Part shown: in pieces, positions 1 through 8,504 of the stretch
Position numbering within the stretch: position 1 is the first letter of the stretch
Layout: each line of letters starts with the position of its first letter
NCBI GenBank assembly: GCA_029260215.1
Contig: JAJDDQ010000039.1
Span: forward strand, 112,313-176,312
Origin: Phycisphaerae bacterium
Lineage (GTDB): Bacteria > Planctomycetota > Phycisphaerae > UBA1845
Reading direction: 5' to 3'
Length of the DNA: 64,000 bases
The notes under the pieces: model-generated
Told to the model about the DNA's origin: nothing
Databases searched by the model: none
Seen by the model: the letters and a program-made list of their open reading frames with translations, nothing else
Position numbers and translations under genes: made by a program

Positions 1-124
1 GCTGCCGGCGCGTTTGTCCACCGGAAAATACGTGCTCAAGGTTACGGTTGAGGATGTGATCGCCGAGAAGCAGACGCAGGCGACGCATGCGTTTACGGTG
101 CATTCCGGTTTGTCGATCGAGTAG
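1..124 (+). CDS. C-terminal end of an unidentified protein (partial)
   Basis: The reading frame is open from base 2 and ends at a TAG at 122-124, giving about 40 residues. The tail has alternating hydrophobic and polar residues (YVLKVTVEDVIAEKQTQATH), as in the last beta strands of an Ig-like or similar beta-sandwich domain. The gene begins outside the window, so no function can be assigned. Confidence 0.55.
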   Translation, partial: LPARLSTGKYVLKVTVEDVIAEKQTQATHAFTVHSGLSIE

Positions 125-247
125 TGGACGGGGTGAGGTCGCCTGACGGCGACAGGGTCTGCCAGCTTCGCTGGGCAAACGAAAAAAAAGGCGCAGCCAA
201 TGCGGCAGCGCCTTGTCGTTTGATTGCGTTGGATTGTCCGCCGCGAA

Positions 248-454
248 CTACGCTACAACGTCAATCCGCTGCCCCTGGCCTGGGGCAGAGCTGCGCTTGC
301 CCGTTGTCTCCGCCGCGGAATCAAGCAGCGCGACAGCCGCTTTGCCCTCGGCTTTGGCTGCGTCATTCGCCTTCCCCAAGACCGCAAAACCTATGCTTTG
401 CTGCGTCTGGGCCTGTTTCAACGCCGTCGCCCCTGCGGCACCTGAAATCTCCAT
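248..454 (-). CDS. YjfB-like putative motility protein
   Basis: This gene encodes 68 residues. The start is the ATG at 454-452, because a strong ribosome binding site (AAAGGAG) lies 8 bases upstream; the open frame extends further upstream to 538, but that part looks non-coding. The protein starts MEISGAAGATALKQAQTQQS and ends in a GQRIDVVA tail. This matches the small YjfB_motility family (alanine/glutamine-rich N-terminal helix and a short C-terminal 'G..iDv' motif), found in flagellated bacteria including planctomycetes. The biochemical role of the family is unknown; a link to flagellar motility is inferred from the family name only. No other flagellar gene is in the window. Confidence 0.7.
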   Translation of the reverse strand: MEISGAAGATALKQAQTQQSIGFAVLGKANDAAKAEGKAAVALLDSAAETTGKRSSAPGQGQRIDVVA

Positions 455-663
455 AACCTGTGCTCCTTTCGAGCGGTGTGCGCCGTATGCGACGCAAAGT
501 TGGTCCTGGCGGCTCAACAGAGCCATTCCAGTTGTCATCCATCGGCGAAAACAGATGCCGAATGAATCTCAAAGGTAAGTCCGATAGGCCCCGCGAATGC
601 GGTCTGTCAGTGCTGAAAACGGATAGTCCGAATAAGTCCGGTCGCCTCCCGGAGCGGTCGCTG

Positions 664-1092
664 TCACGCAGCGGGGAACAGTTGGTACAGCATCAGATAG
701 ACCACAACGCCGGTGACCGAGACATACATCCAGATGGCCAGGGTCCACGGTGCGATGCGTTTGTGTTTTTCGAACTGCCCCTTGATCGCGCGATAAAGCG
801 TGATGAGCACCATCGGCACGTTGGCGGCGGCGAGCACGACGTGCGTGATGAGGATGAAAAAGTAGACGGATCGCAGGGTCGCGCCTTCGTGCGTGAATTT
901 CGTTGATCCGTGGAGCGCGTGGTAAACGACGTAGCTGACCAGAAAAACACCCGAAACCACAACGGCTCCCAGCATGCACTGCGTGTGGCGAACGACGTTC
1001 CGGCGTTTGATGAAGTAGAAACCCGCGCCAAGCAGGATGGCGCACATTGAGTTGAGGACAGCGTTGACGGCGGGCAGGTCGGCGGTGGTCAT
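664..1092 (-). CDS. DUF420 membrane protein, cytochrome oxidase-associated
   Basis: The product has 142 residues and four predicted membrane helices (roughly residues 10-28, 40-60, 78-98, 118-138). Conserved-looking His residues lie at helix ends: RRNVVRHTQ, VVYHALHGS and LITHVVLAA. This is the layout of DUF420 (YozB/CtaM-like) proteins, which in many bacteria sit next to cytochrome c oxidase genes and act in oxidase maturation or stability. It lies 23 bases downstream of the SCO1-like gene on the same strand, so the two are probably co-transcribed. They are oriented divergently from the oxidase structural operon that starts at 2277. The first ATG at 1092 is used; only a weak GGGA lies upstream. 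Confidence 0.85.
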   Translation of the reverse strand: MTTADLPAVNAVLNSMCAILLGAGFYFIKRRNVVRHTQCMLGAVVVSGVFLVSYVVYHALHGSTKFTHEGATLRSVYFFILITHVVLAAANVPMVLITLYRAIKGQFEKHKRIAPWTLAIWMYVSVTGVVVYLMLYQLFPAA

Positions 1093-1115
1093 GTCTTGAA
1101 TCGTCCCTACCGACG

Positions 1116-1775
1116 CTAAGAACCCGGCTCATCGATCAGCCGTTGGATGTCGCCTGCGAGCTGGGTCATTTGTTTGGGTTCCGTTTCGTCGTAGTAGCCT
1201 CGGATTCGCCCTTTTCGATCGACCAGTACGAATCGCGTGCTGTGCAGGATGTTGTTTTCATCACTGGGGTCTTTGCCAACCGCCAGCTTGAACCCGTTGA
1301 TGCACAATTCGTGAATCTTCTGGCGCGCACCGGTCAGGAATGCCCAGCGCCCGGGGTCCGCACCGAAGGCTTCACCGTATTCAGCCAACTTGGCTGGCGT
1401 GTCGTATTCCGGGTCGACCGTGAACGTCACGAGGCGAAAATCATCCAGACCAGCCATCACGTTCTGGAACTCTGACATGCGCTGAGTCATTTTCGGGCAG
1501 GGGCCTGCGCAGCGTGTGAAAATAAAGTCCACCACCCACACCATGCCGGACAGCTTGTCGTTCATAAACATCCGGTCGGCTTGATCGGTAAGCGTGAACT
1601 TCGGCGCGACCCCGAGCATGGGCAGCGGTGCCCGTTGCACGATGGCAGAAGCTTCCATCGCCATGCGCTTGAAGGCCAAGAAACCGATCAACAGGCCCGC
1701 AAGCACAAGCAGCAGCAGGATCGGCCGATGCGCCCAATCCCCGGTCGGATTTTCAGTGCTCGTCATCGTTGTCAT
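1116..1775 (-). CDS. SCO1/SenC-family copper chaperone
   Basis: The protein (219 residues from the ATG at 1775) has one N-terminal membrane anchor (residues about 18-36) and a periplasmic thioredoxin-like domain. The metal-binding CxxxC is visible as FTRCAGPCPKM, and the distant His ligand as ILHSTRFVLVD. These are the Cu ligands used by SCO proteins to deliver copper to the CuA site of cytochrome oxidase subunit II, which is encoded 500 bases away. The open frame continues upstream to 1853, but those 26 codons run into a repeat element, so the internal ATG is preferred. A second ATG three codons later is also possible. Confidence 0.88.
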   Translation of the reverse strand: MTTMTSTENPTGDWAHRPILLLLVLAGLLIGFLAFKRMAMEASAIVQRAPLPMLGVAPKFTLTDQADRMFMNDKLSGMVWVVDFIFTRCAGPCPKMTQRMSEFQNVMAGLDDFRLVTFTVDPEYDTPAKLAEYGEAFGADPGRWAFLTGARQKIHELCINGFKLAVGKDPSDENNILHSTRFVLVDRKGRIRGYYDETEPKQMTQLAGDIQRLIDEPGS

Positions 1776-1844
1776 TTTCGGAAGTCTCTCGTCAGTGCCA
1801 AGCAGCCGCCCATCCAGCACCCTGCTGAAGAACATGGGCGTTTT

Positions 1845-1910
1845 GTGTGGCACCGGTTTCTAACCGGTGCATTGGCCGCCGAAGACACGGGTTGGAAACC
1901 CGTCCCACAT
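1845..1910. repeat. Two-hairpin interspersed repeat, copy 1
   Basis: Two adjacent inverted repeats lie here: GCACCGGTT/AACCGGTGC (1851-1871) and ACGGGTT/AACCCGT (1888-1904). The same arrangement, with a matching flank beginning ACATGGGC, occurs in reverse orientation at 45856-45917. The element sits in the 501-base gap between the divergent SCO1 and oxidase operons. The rest of that gap (1911-2276) holds no gene I can support and must contain the oxidase promoter, although no clear -35/-10 pair stands out. Confidence 0.75.
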
Positions 1911-2276
1911 TTTTTCAACGGCCATCCAGCGTCACAGCGCTCGAAGGCAGCGGAAACCCGCACGCGTTCCGTAATCTTCAGCCGAAGCGAAGATCGCCGC
2001 AAGCGTCGCGCGGAAACGAAGCCCGCCGCTGTGGTGCGAAAGAGCATCGGTGAAACCGGAAATTGCTTGAGTCGGGTTGCCCGACTATTGACGCGGCTGG
2101 CGATTTGCCTTACCCATTCCGGTTCGTGTGGTTCGGTGCCCCAACCGCACTGAGAGCCACCGTCAGGGTGGTTCGATGCGTGGCGGTGGGGAAGTCGGAG
2201 GCCGGTCGGCTGGCACCGCACCAATACCAGTGGTGTTTGCTCATTCTCGCAGAAGTAGTTTCGGAGTCCGTAAGCT

Positions 2277-3053
2277 ATGGTACCTGAATACGGCCTTTGG
2301 CTGCCGCCGGATATTTCCACACACGGATATCAAGTTGATCGCCTCATCAACGTGTTGCACTGGTTCATGGCACTGTTGTTCGTGGGCTGGGGCATATTCT
2401 TCACCTATTGCCTGTTCAAGTTTCGCGCCCGAACGGGTCATCGAGCCAATTACGAGCTGCCCAATGCCAAGATTTCCAAGTGGGCGGAGGTGGCGGTAGC
2501 GGGGTTTGAGGTCGTTCTGCTGTTTGGCTTAGCCCTGCCTGTGTGGTCGCAGGTTAAGTCGGATTTTCCGACAGATGAAGACAATCCGCTGCGTATCCGC
2601 GTGATCGGCGAACAATTCGCCTGGAATTTCCACTACGCAGGCCCCGATGGCATTCACGGAAGAACGAGTCCCGAGCTTATGAAGGCTGACAACCTTATCG
2701 GTTTGGACATGAGCGATCCGGATGCTGCCGACGATCTGGTTACGAACAACTGGATGCATATTCCCAAGAATAAGAAAATCGTCTGCGACGTCAGCACAAA
2801 GGACGTCATCCACAGCTTTTGGATACCAGTGTTGCGCGTGAAGCAGGACGCGATTCCGGGCATGAGTATTCCAGTCTGGTTTGAAGCCACCGAACACGGC
2901 GACAAGTTCCAGGTCGCTTGTGCTCAGCTTTGCGGGAACAACCACTACACCATGAAGGGCGATCTGACCATTTACGAGAGCGAGGAAACTTTCAACGAAT
3001 GGTACGAAAGCATGGCTGGCGACGGTGAGGACGAAGAGGAAGAGGAAGAATAA
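2277..3053 (+). CDS. ctaC: Cytochrome c oxidase subunit II
   Basis: The product has 258 residues, with two N-terminal membrane helices (about 22-45 and 65-85) and a periplasmic CuA cupredoxin domain. CuA ligands are visible: the early His in KDVIHSFWIP, then CAQLCGNNHYTM, which supplies both cysteines, a His and the Met. The usual Glu between the cysteines is Gln here, which is tolerated because its backbone carbonyl is the ligand. The C-terminus is a run of Glu/Asp. There is no lipobox or fused cytochrome c domain, so an external c-type donor is expected. GGAG lies ten bases before the ATG. It is the first gene of the operon and is separated from subunit I by two bases. Confidence 0.95.
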   Translation: MVPEYGLWLPPDISTHGYQVDRLINVLHWFMALLFVGWGIFFTYCLFKFRARTGHRANYELPNAKISKWAEVAVAGFEVVLLFGLALPVWSQVKSDFPTDEDNPLRIRVIGEQFAWNFHYAGPDGIHGRTSPELMKADNLIGLDMSDPDAADDLVTNNWMHIPKNKKIVCDVSTKDVIHSFWIPVLRVKQDAIPGMSIPVWFEATEHGDKFQVACAQLCGNNHYTMKGDLTIYESEETFNEWYESMAGDGEDEEEEEE

Positions 3054-3055
3054 CA

Positions 3056-4825
3056 ATGTCGACCGACCATCACCACAATCCGGGTTTCATCGCCAAGTAC
3101 GTCTTTTCGGTGGACCACAAGGTCATCGGCATTCAGTATGCGGTGACTGCGTTGCTGTTTCTGTTCTTCGGTTTTTGCCTGATGATGATGATGCGTTTCC
3201 AGCTTGCCTACCCGGGCGAGGAGATTCCGGTCATCGGCGGGCTGCTTGCGGGCGCGCTGGATCCCGATACAGGGGGTTTCCTGCATAACCTGGCCGCCTC
3301 GTTGGTGAGCAGCGACGGTTTCCTGCTTCCTGAGGGCTACAATGTTCTCGGGGCGATGCACGGCACGATCATGGTGTTTCTCGGCGTTGTGCCATTGGCG
3401 GTCGGCGGGTTCGGCAATTATGTCATGCCGCTTCAGATCGGCGCGCCGGACATGGCTTTTCCCAAGCTCAACATGGCCAGCTACTGGGTGTTCCTTGCCG
3501 GCGGCATTGTGATGCTGGTCAGTTTCTTTCTTCCGCAAGGTGCAGCCCAATCCGGCTGGACGTCTTATCCACCGCTTTCGGTCATCAGCCCGGGTCAGAC
3601 AATGTGGTTGATCGGCATGGTTCTGCTGATTACGTCGTCGCTGCTCGGCTCGGTGAATTTCATCGTGACCATTATTCACTTGCGGGCTGAAGGCTTGAGC
3701 TTTTTCCGATTGCCGTTTTTCGTGTGGGCACAATTCGTGACTGCGTTTCTGCTGCTTCTCGCTTTTCCACCGCTGGAGGCTGCGGGCGTACTTCAGTTGA
3801 TGGACCGCGTCGCGGGCACGTCGTTTTTCATGCCGACGGGTTTGGTCGTTGCCAACGAAGTGTTGAATGTGGCCGGCGAGGGGAATCCGCTGCTGTGGCA
3901 GCACTTGTTCTGGTTCCTGGCCCATCCGGAAGTCTATGTTCTTATTTTGCCGGCGCTTGGCATTGTGGCGGAAGTCATCGCGAACAACACACGGAAGCCA
4001 TTGTGGGGCTATCGTTCGATGGTCTACTCCACGATTTTCCTCGGCTTCATGTCGTTCATCGTCTGGGCACACCACATGTTCATGACCGGTATGGGCGAGA
4101 CAATGAGCATATTCTTCCAGACCACGACGATGATCATATCCGTTCCGAGCGTGATTATTCTGACGGCGCTAGTCATCAGCCTGTGGGGTTCTTCCATACG
4201 CTTCACCGTCCCGATGTTGTTCGCCCTGTCGTTCCTGCCGATGTTTGCCATCGGTGGTTTGACCGGCCTGCCGTTGGGATTGGCAGCAGCGGATATTCAC
4301 CTGCACGACACCTACTACGTCATCGGGCATTTTCACTACGTGGTCGCACCGGGCACGCTGATGGCACTCTTCGCGGGGATATACTACTGGTACCCCAAGG
4401 CGACAGGCCGAAAGATGAACACGATGCTCGGCCACATGCATTTCTGGGGGTCGTTCATTTTCCTGAACGCGGTGTTCATGCCCATGTTCTTCCAGGGGAT
4501 GGCCGGCGTGTCGCGACGTCTTTATGACCAGACGCTTTACTATCACGGGGACGCGGTTCAGAGTCTGACGCGCATGTCCTCGTGGGGCGCGTGGTGCCTG
4601 GGGATCGCACAGATTCCGTTCATCATCAACTTCTTCGCCAGCCTGTGGATGGGTAAGAAGGCCAACGACAACCCGTGGGAAGCGACCACGCTGGAATGGT
4701 CCACGCCGACGCCGCCTCCGCACGGGAATTTCACCACCGTTCCGGTCGTCGTGTGCGGCCCGTACGAATACAGCCCGCCGGACAAGCCGGACGGATTTAC
4801 CCCACAAATGACGGCCAATGCGTAG
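3056..4825 (+). CDS. ctaD: Cytochrome c oxidase subunit I (heme-copper oxidase)
   Basis: This catalytic subunit has 589 residues and about 12 membrane helices. Active-site residues are visible: the low-spin heme His in GAMHGTIMVF, CuB His and crosslinked Tyr in AHPEVY, the CuB His pair in VWAHHMF, and the two heme histidines in YVIGHFHYVV. D-channel residues (Asn of FGNYVMP, Asp of APDMAFPKLN, and Glu of HPEVY) are present. The segment that carries the K-channel lysine in classical A-type enzymes (PTGIKIFSW) reads PSVIILTAL here, so Ile replaces Lys. It couples O2 reduction to proton pumping in the cytoplasmic membrane. Subunit III follows after 12 bases. Confidence 0.96.
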   Translation: MSTDHHHNPGFIAKYVFSVDHKVIGIQYAVTALLFLFFGFCLMMMMRFQLAYPGEEIPVIGGLLAGALDPDTGGFLHNLAASLVSSDGFLLPEGYNVLGAMHGTIMVFLGVVPLAVGGFGNYVMPLQIGAPDMAFPKLNMASYWVFLAGGIVMLVSFFLPQGAAQSGWTSYPPLSVISPGQTMWLIGMVLLITSSLLGSVNFIVTIIHLRAEGLSFFRLPFFVWAQFVTAFLLLLAFPPLEAAGVLQLMDRVAGTSFFMPTGLVVANEVLNVAGEGNPLLWQHLFWFLAHPEVYVLILPALGIVAEVIANNTRKPLWGYRSMVYSTIFLGFMSFIVWAHHMFMTGMGETMSIFFQTTTMIISVPSVIILTALVISLWGSSIRFTVPMLFALSFLPMFAIGGLTGLPLGLAAADIHLHDTYYVIGHFHYVVAPGTLMALFAGIYYWYPKATGRKMNTMLGHMHFWGSFIFLNAVFMPMFFQGMAGVSRRLYDQTLYYHGDAVQSLTRMSSWGAWCLGIAQIPFIINFFASLWMGKKANDNPWEATTLEWSTPTPPPHGNFTTVPVVVCGPYEYSPPDKPDGFTPQMTANA

Positions 4826-4837
4826 GAGCGATTCATC

Positions 4838-5659
4838 GTGTCGGTAGCCGAGATTAAATACATCGATAAGCCTCACCCGATTACGGGTCTCACCAACGGC
4901 AAGTTGGGGATATGGCTTTTTCTCGCGTCGGAAGTGATGCTCTTCGGAGCGTTGTTTTCCTCGCTGATCCTGCTTCGCGTGGGTTCGTCGGATTGGCCTC
5001 ACGGCAAGAACATCCTCGACGTCCCGCTCGCGACGCTGAACACGATCATACTGATCACGTCCAGCGTGACGATGGTGATGGCGTGGGCGTCGTTGAAAAT
5101 GGACCGCTTCGACAAATTCAAGCTGTACATGGGCGCGACGATCGCCTTGTCGTGCGCTTTTCTCGTTATCAAGTTCTTCGAGTACAGCCCCAAATTCAGT
5201 CACTACGAAGCGTTTCTCAAGCCCGCCGCCGTCTCGAAATATGAAGATCATCTGACCGGCAAGGCGTCGATTTCCGGTCACATCGAAAAACAGACCGATG
5301 ATGAAATCGTTTTCAAGCCCGACACGCCCAAGGGTGACCACGGGGCTGATCATGGTGCTGAGCACGACGGTCACGCCGAGCATGCGGAGATCACGATCGA
5401 TCGAGCCGATATTCACCGGCTGACCAGCTTCGGCCCGTGGCACAGCAACTTTCTGGGCATCTATTTTACGATGACCGGGTTACACGGTTTGCACATTATC
5501 GGCGGGATCGTGGTCAATGCGTGGCTGCTGTTCCCCGGATCGGTGATGTTCAGGAAAGAGCGCGAGCGGTTTGAGGGGCGGGTGGAGTGCGCAGGGCTGT
5601 ACTGGCACTTTGTCGATCTGGTCTGGATTTTCCTCTTTCCGACGCTGTACCTTCTTTAG
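4838..5659 (+). CDS. ctaE: Cytochrome c oxidase subunit III
   Basis: The product has 273 residues; the start is GTG at 4838, preceded by GGAG. The N-terminal GIWLFLASEVMLFGALFSS and the C-terminal YWHFVDLVWIFLFPTLYLL are signature segments of subunit III, a non-catalytic membrane subunit that stabilises the oxidase and aids proton uptake. About five membrane helices are expected. An unusual hydrophilic insert of roughly 75 residues lies between the early and late helices (about residues 125-195). It contains a His/Asp/Glu-rich stretch (GADHGAEHDGHAEHAE) that could bind metal ions. The insert is seen directly; metal binding is inference. Confidence 0.93.
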   Translation: MSVAEIKYIDKPHPITGLTNGKLGIWLFLASEVMLFGALFSSLILLRVGSSDWPHGKNILDVPLATLNTIILITSSVTMVMAWASLKMDRFDKFKLYMGATIALSCAFLVIKFFEYSPKFSHYEAFLKPAAVSKYEDHLTGKASISGHIEKQTDDEIVFKPDTPKGDHGADHGAEHDGHAEHAEITIDRADIHRLTSFGPWHSNFLGIYFTMTGLHGLHIIGGIVVNAWLLFPGSVMFRKERERFEGRVECAGLYWHFVDLVWIFLFPTLYLL

Positions 5660-5677
5660 TAAAGTGGGGAGTTGATG

Positions 5678-5989
5678 ATGGCTGAACACGCACACGACAT
5701 CGCCAAGCACGTCAAGGTTTACATCGTTATCTTTGCGGTGCTGATGGTGCTGACCCTGGTCACGGTCGGTGTTTCCTATCTCGAGTTGTCGATCATGAGC
5801 GCCGTCATCGTCGCCATGTTCGTGGCTTCGATCAAAGGATCGCTCGTCGCCTGCTATTTCATGCACCTGATTGATGAGCGCAAAATCATCTACTGGGTGC
5901 TTGCTTTAACCGTCTTTTTCTTCATCGTTCTGATGGCAATTCCATCGCTGGATGTGCATAGCGGGGAAGGCGTTGTGGTGAACCGCTGA
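5678..5989 (+). CDS. Cytochrome c oxidase subunit IV (prokaryotic type)
   Basis: This 103-residue protein has three hydrophobic helices and the pattern of the prokaryotic COX4 family: a His-rich start (MAEHAHDIAKHVKVY) and a central IKGSLVACYFMHLIDERK segment. The ATG at 5678 is chosen because the GGGGA sequence lies about seven bases upstream; ATG 5675 and TTG 5672 are alternatives. The subunit helps assemble or stabilise the oxidase. Its stop codon overlaps the next start by one base (TGATG), which implies translational coupling. Confidence 0.88.
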   Translation: MAEHAHDIAKHVKVYIVIFAVLMVLTLVTVGVSYLELSIMSAVIVAMFVASIKGSLVACYFMHLIDERKIIYWVLALTVFFFIVLMAIPSLDVHSGEGVVVNR

Positions 5990-6198
5990 TGTCGATCAAG
6001 TCGTTCCACATCGTTTTCGTGGCCTGTTCGATCGCCCTGTCGGCCTTCATCGGCGTGTGGGGCATCCGGGAATATTCTGCCACGCGAAACGCGGGGGAAC
6101 TCGCTATCGGCGTGGGTGCGATCGTCGGCGGCCTGGTTCTGGTCGTCTACTCGAACTGGTTCATCAAAAAGATTCGCACCGTCAAGGAACTACGATGA
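5989..6198 (+). CDS. Small two-helix membrane protein of the oxidase operon
   Basis: The product has 69 residues with two predicted membrane helices (about 7-25 and 38-58) and a basic C-terminus (FIKKIRTVKELR). I cannot assign it to a named family. Its start overlaps the end of subunit IV, and its own stop overlaps the next gene (ATGA), so it belongs to the oxidase transcription unit and is probably an accessory or assembly subunit. The functional statement is from context alone. Confidence 0.75.
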   Translation: MSIKSFHIVFVACSIALSAFIGVWGIREYSATRNAGELAIGVGAIVGGLVLVVYSNWFIKKIRTVKELR

Positions 6199-6467
6199 GT
6201 CGTGCGGGTTTGACGAGCCTGGTTCTGACGGCAGTCGTAGCTGTTTCCCCCGCCGTCTGCGAAGCATGCGCGACCTGTTTCGGCGACCCCAATTCCAACC
6301 TCGTCAAAGGTGCCAAAGCTGGCGTGCTGTTTCTCGGCATCGTCGTTTACGGGCTCCTTCTCTCGATGGCGGGCGTGACCGGCATGTGGATCATGCGTGC
6401 CCGGCGGTTGCAGCAGATCGACCCTTCAGGAGAGTCGTCAACGTCGAAAATCGACAACGACTCTTAG
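6195..6467 (+). CDS. Small exported membrane protein with a CxxC motif, end of oxidase operon
   Basis: The product has 90 residues, starting at the ATG that overlaps the previous stop (6195-6198). It has a signal peptide (about residues 1-24, ending VCEA), then a CxxC-containing segment (ACATCFGDPNSNLVKG), one membrane helix (about 44-68) and a polar tail. The CATCFGDP segment suggests a metal-binding or redox element on the periplasmic face. Its place as the last gene of the oxidase operon suggests a role in copper or heme handling for the oxidase. The family was not recognised with certainty. Confidence 0.75.
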   Translation: MSRAGLTSLVLTAVVAVSPAVCEACATCFGDPNSNLVKGAKAGVLFLGIVVYGLLLSMAGVTGMWIMRARRLQQIDPSGESSTSKIDNDS

Positions 6468-6522
6468 CACCGCGCATTTCTCACCATTTTTCTACTGCGT
6501 TGTCGCGCGCGATTCGTCACGA

Positions 6523-7017
6523 TCATGACGACGGACTGAGGCTGGAGATGGCTGGGCATTGGTTGGCGCACTGCCAGCACAAACCCGAAATCTGAAACCG
6601 GTGTGCGATGGCGTGGAATTTGTTCTCGCGTGCGAGCCGAGCACGCAGCTCGATCACGTCTTCACTGTCGAACTCGACGATCCGCCCGCACCGGCGGCAG
6701 ACCATGTGATCGTGCGGGTTTTCACCGTAGCACAGCTCGTAGTGCGCCTGTTTAACCTCGAATCGAACCTGCTTGAGTATGCCGCAATCGACCAGAAGCG
6801 GCAGCGTGCGGTAGATTGTGGCTTTGGCCACCCGCTCCCCGCGCTGGCGGAGCAAAATCAGCAGTTGCTCCGCCTCGAAATGGTCGTGCATTTCGAGCAC
6901 CGTTTCGAGGATTCGCCGCCTGGGGCCGGTGAACTTGATGCTGCGGCTACGCAGGAAGCGTTTGAACTCCTCACTTGCGTCGCCAGCCTGGTTGTTTTGC
7001 GAAATCGGGTCAGCCAT
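6523..7017 (-). CDS. Fur-family metalloregulator
   Basis: This 164-residue protein has an N-terminal winged helix (KFTGPRRRILETVLEMHDHF; recognition region AKATIYRTLPLLVDCGIL) followed by the metal-binding dimerisation domain. Metal ligands visible are NPHDHMVCRRCGRIVEF and GLCWQCANQC, giving two CxxC pairs of a structural zinc site and the His-rich HDH of the sensor site. The family represses target genes when loaded with Fe, Zn, Mn or peroxide-sensitive iron; which metal is sensed here cannot be read from sequence. It is convergent with the oxidase operon (55 bases between stops), so it is not part of it. It lies divergent from metK. Confidence 0.92.
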   Translation of the reverse strand: MADPISQNNQAGDASEEFKRFLRSRSIKFTGPRRRILETVLEMHDHFEAEQLLILLRQRGERVAKATIYRTLPLLVDCGILKQVRFEVKQAHYELCYGENPHDHMVCRRCGRIVEFDSEDVIELRARLARENKFHAIAHRFQISGLCWQCANQCPAISSLSPSS

Positions 7018-7252
7018 GTCTGGGCATCATAAGTGTCAGGCCCTTCGGCGGCAAAGTGGTACGCCCGAAGTGACGATCTATCTCAGGGGGTACGCCACCC
7101 CGCAATCGGGCAATTGGTTCGACTACAGCGTGTTTTGCAGCCGATTCAGCCCGTTCGGCCGATCGTCGGCCGTCGCCGGAGTTGAAAGAAGTCCGAAAAT
7201 CGCCTAGATTCAGGAAATTGGAACCGAGTATTCAGCAAGAGGAAGGTCATTC

Positions 7253-8428
7253 GTGAGAACCCCAAGCAACGATTCGTACCAGTTTACCTCCGAGTCCGTC
7301 TCGATGGGCCACCCGGACAAGGTGGCGGATCAGATATCGGACGCCGTGCTCGATTCCATGCTCGAGCAGGATCCCGCCTCCCGCGTCGCCTGCGAGACAA
7401 TGGTCTCGACCGGCATGGTCGTGGTGGCTGGCGAAGTCACCACCAAGGCCTACGTCGAGATTTCCGACATTGTGCGCGGGACGGTCAAGGAGATCGGGTA
7501 CACCTCCGGGGACATGGCCTTCGATTTCGAATCGTGCGCCGTGCTGACTTCGATCAAGAAGCAATCCTCCGATATCGCGATGGGCGTCGATCGCGACGGC
7601 GCGGGCGATCAGGGCATGATGTTCGGTTTCGCCTGCAACGAGACGGACGAACTCATGCCCTTGCCGATTCATCTGGCCCACCGGCTGGTCGAGCGGCACG
7701 CCGAGGTGCGCCGCAGCGGACAGATCGCGGGGTTGCGGCCCGATTCCAAGAGCCAGGTCACCGTCCGATATGAGGGGCTTACGCCTCAGTATGTGGAAAC
7801 GGTGGTCATGTCCTCGCAGCATGATGCCTCATGGAACGATCGTCAGGACGAACTCAAGAAGCAGATCGTCGAGCACGTGTTCAAACCGGTGCTCGGCAAG
7901 TGGTGGGACGAGGAGATTACGGTCCACGTGAACCCGACCGGGCGTTTCGAGATCGGCGGCCCGCACGGTGATGTTGGCCTGACCGGTCGAAAAATCATCG
8001 TCGATACCTACGGTGGCCGGGGGAGACACGGCGGCGGTGCGTTTTCCGGCAAAGACCCCACCAAGGTCGATCGGTCGGCGGCCTACATGGCCCGCTATAT
8101 CGCCAAGAATGTCGTCGCGGCAGAGCTGGCCGACGTGTGCGAAGTGCAGCTTTCGTACGCGATCGGGGTGGCTGAACCGACGAGCGTGAATTTCACGACG
8201 GAGGGCACTGCCAAGGTTAGCGAGCAGGACATCGCCCGAGCCGTTCGCGAGGTCTTTCCGCTGACGCCCAAAGGCATCATTTCGCATCTGGACCTCCGCC
8301 GCCCGATCTATCGCGAGACCGCGCGCCACGGCCACTTCGGCCGCGAGGGCGACGCATTCACCTGGGAAAAGACCGACAAGGTCGAGGCGTTGCGCAAGGC
8401 GCTAAAGAGTGTGACCGCGACCGCGTAG
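7253..8428 (+). CDS. metK: S-adenosylmethionine synthetase
   Basis: MetK makes S-adenosylmethionine from ATP and methionine in the cytosol. The product has 391 residues, normal for the family. Signatures visible are [18 protein letters not shown] near the N-terminus, [13 protein letters not shown] at about residue 118, and the active-site loop [20 protein letters not shown] at about residue 260. The start is GTG at 7253, with AGGAAGG about seven bases upstream. No SAM riboswitch fold was recognised in the 235-base leader. The gene is monocistronic; a multi-hairpin repeat follows it. Confidence 0.97.
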   Translation: MRTPSNDSYQFTSESVSMGHPDKVADQISDAVLDSMLEQDPASRVACETMVSTGMVVVAGEVTTKAYVEISDIVRGTVKEIGYTSGDMAFDFESCAVLTSIKKQSSDIAMGVDRDGAGDQGMMFGFACNETDELMPLPIHLAHRLVERHAEVRRSGQIAGLRPDSKSQVTVRYEGLTPQYVETVVMSSQHDASWNDRQDELKKQIVEHVFKPVLGKWWDEEITVHVNPTGRFEIGGPHGDVGLTGRKIIVDTYGGRGRHGGGAFSGKDPTKVDRSAAYMARYIAKNVVAAELADVCEVQLSYAIGVAEPTSVNFTTEGTAKVSEQDIARAVREVFPLTPKGIISHLDLRRPIYRETARHGHFGREGDAFTWEKTDKVEALRKALKSVTATA

Positions 8429-8504
8429 CGGCGGTACGTCATCGTTCACGAAGAACGTTTCGTGGACGACAATTACCCCAGCTGCTTTGTCAAGCCAAAA
8501 CAAC

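Noticed and set aside
248-538. Longer 96-residue version of the YjfB-like protein
   Set aside because: The extra 28 residues precede a strong ribosome binding site and do not resemble the family.
2972-4075. Long minus-strand open frame of 367 codons opposite oxidase subunits II and I
   Set aside because: Antisense shadow with low-complexity His/Arg-rich sequence; the plus-strand genes are unambiguous.
7018-7252. SAM riboswitch upstream of metK
   Set aside because: No SAM-I, SAM-II or SAM-IV core pattern was recognised by eye; a covariance-model search would decide.
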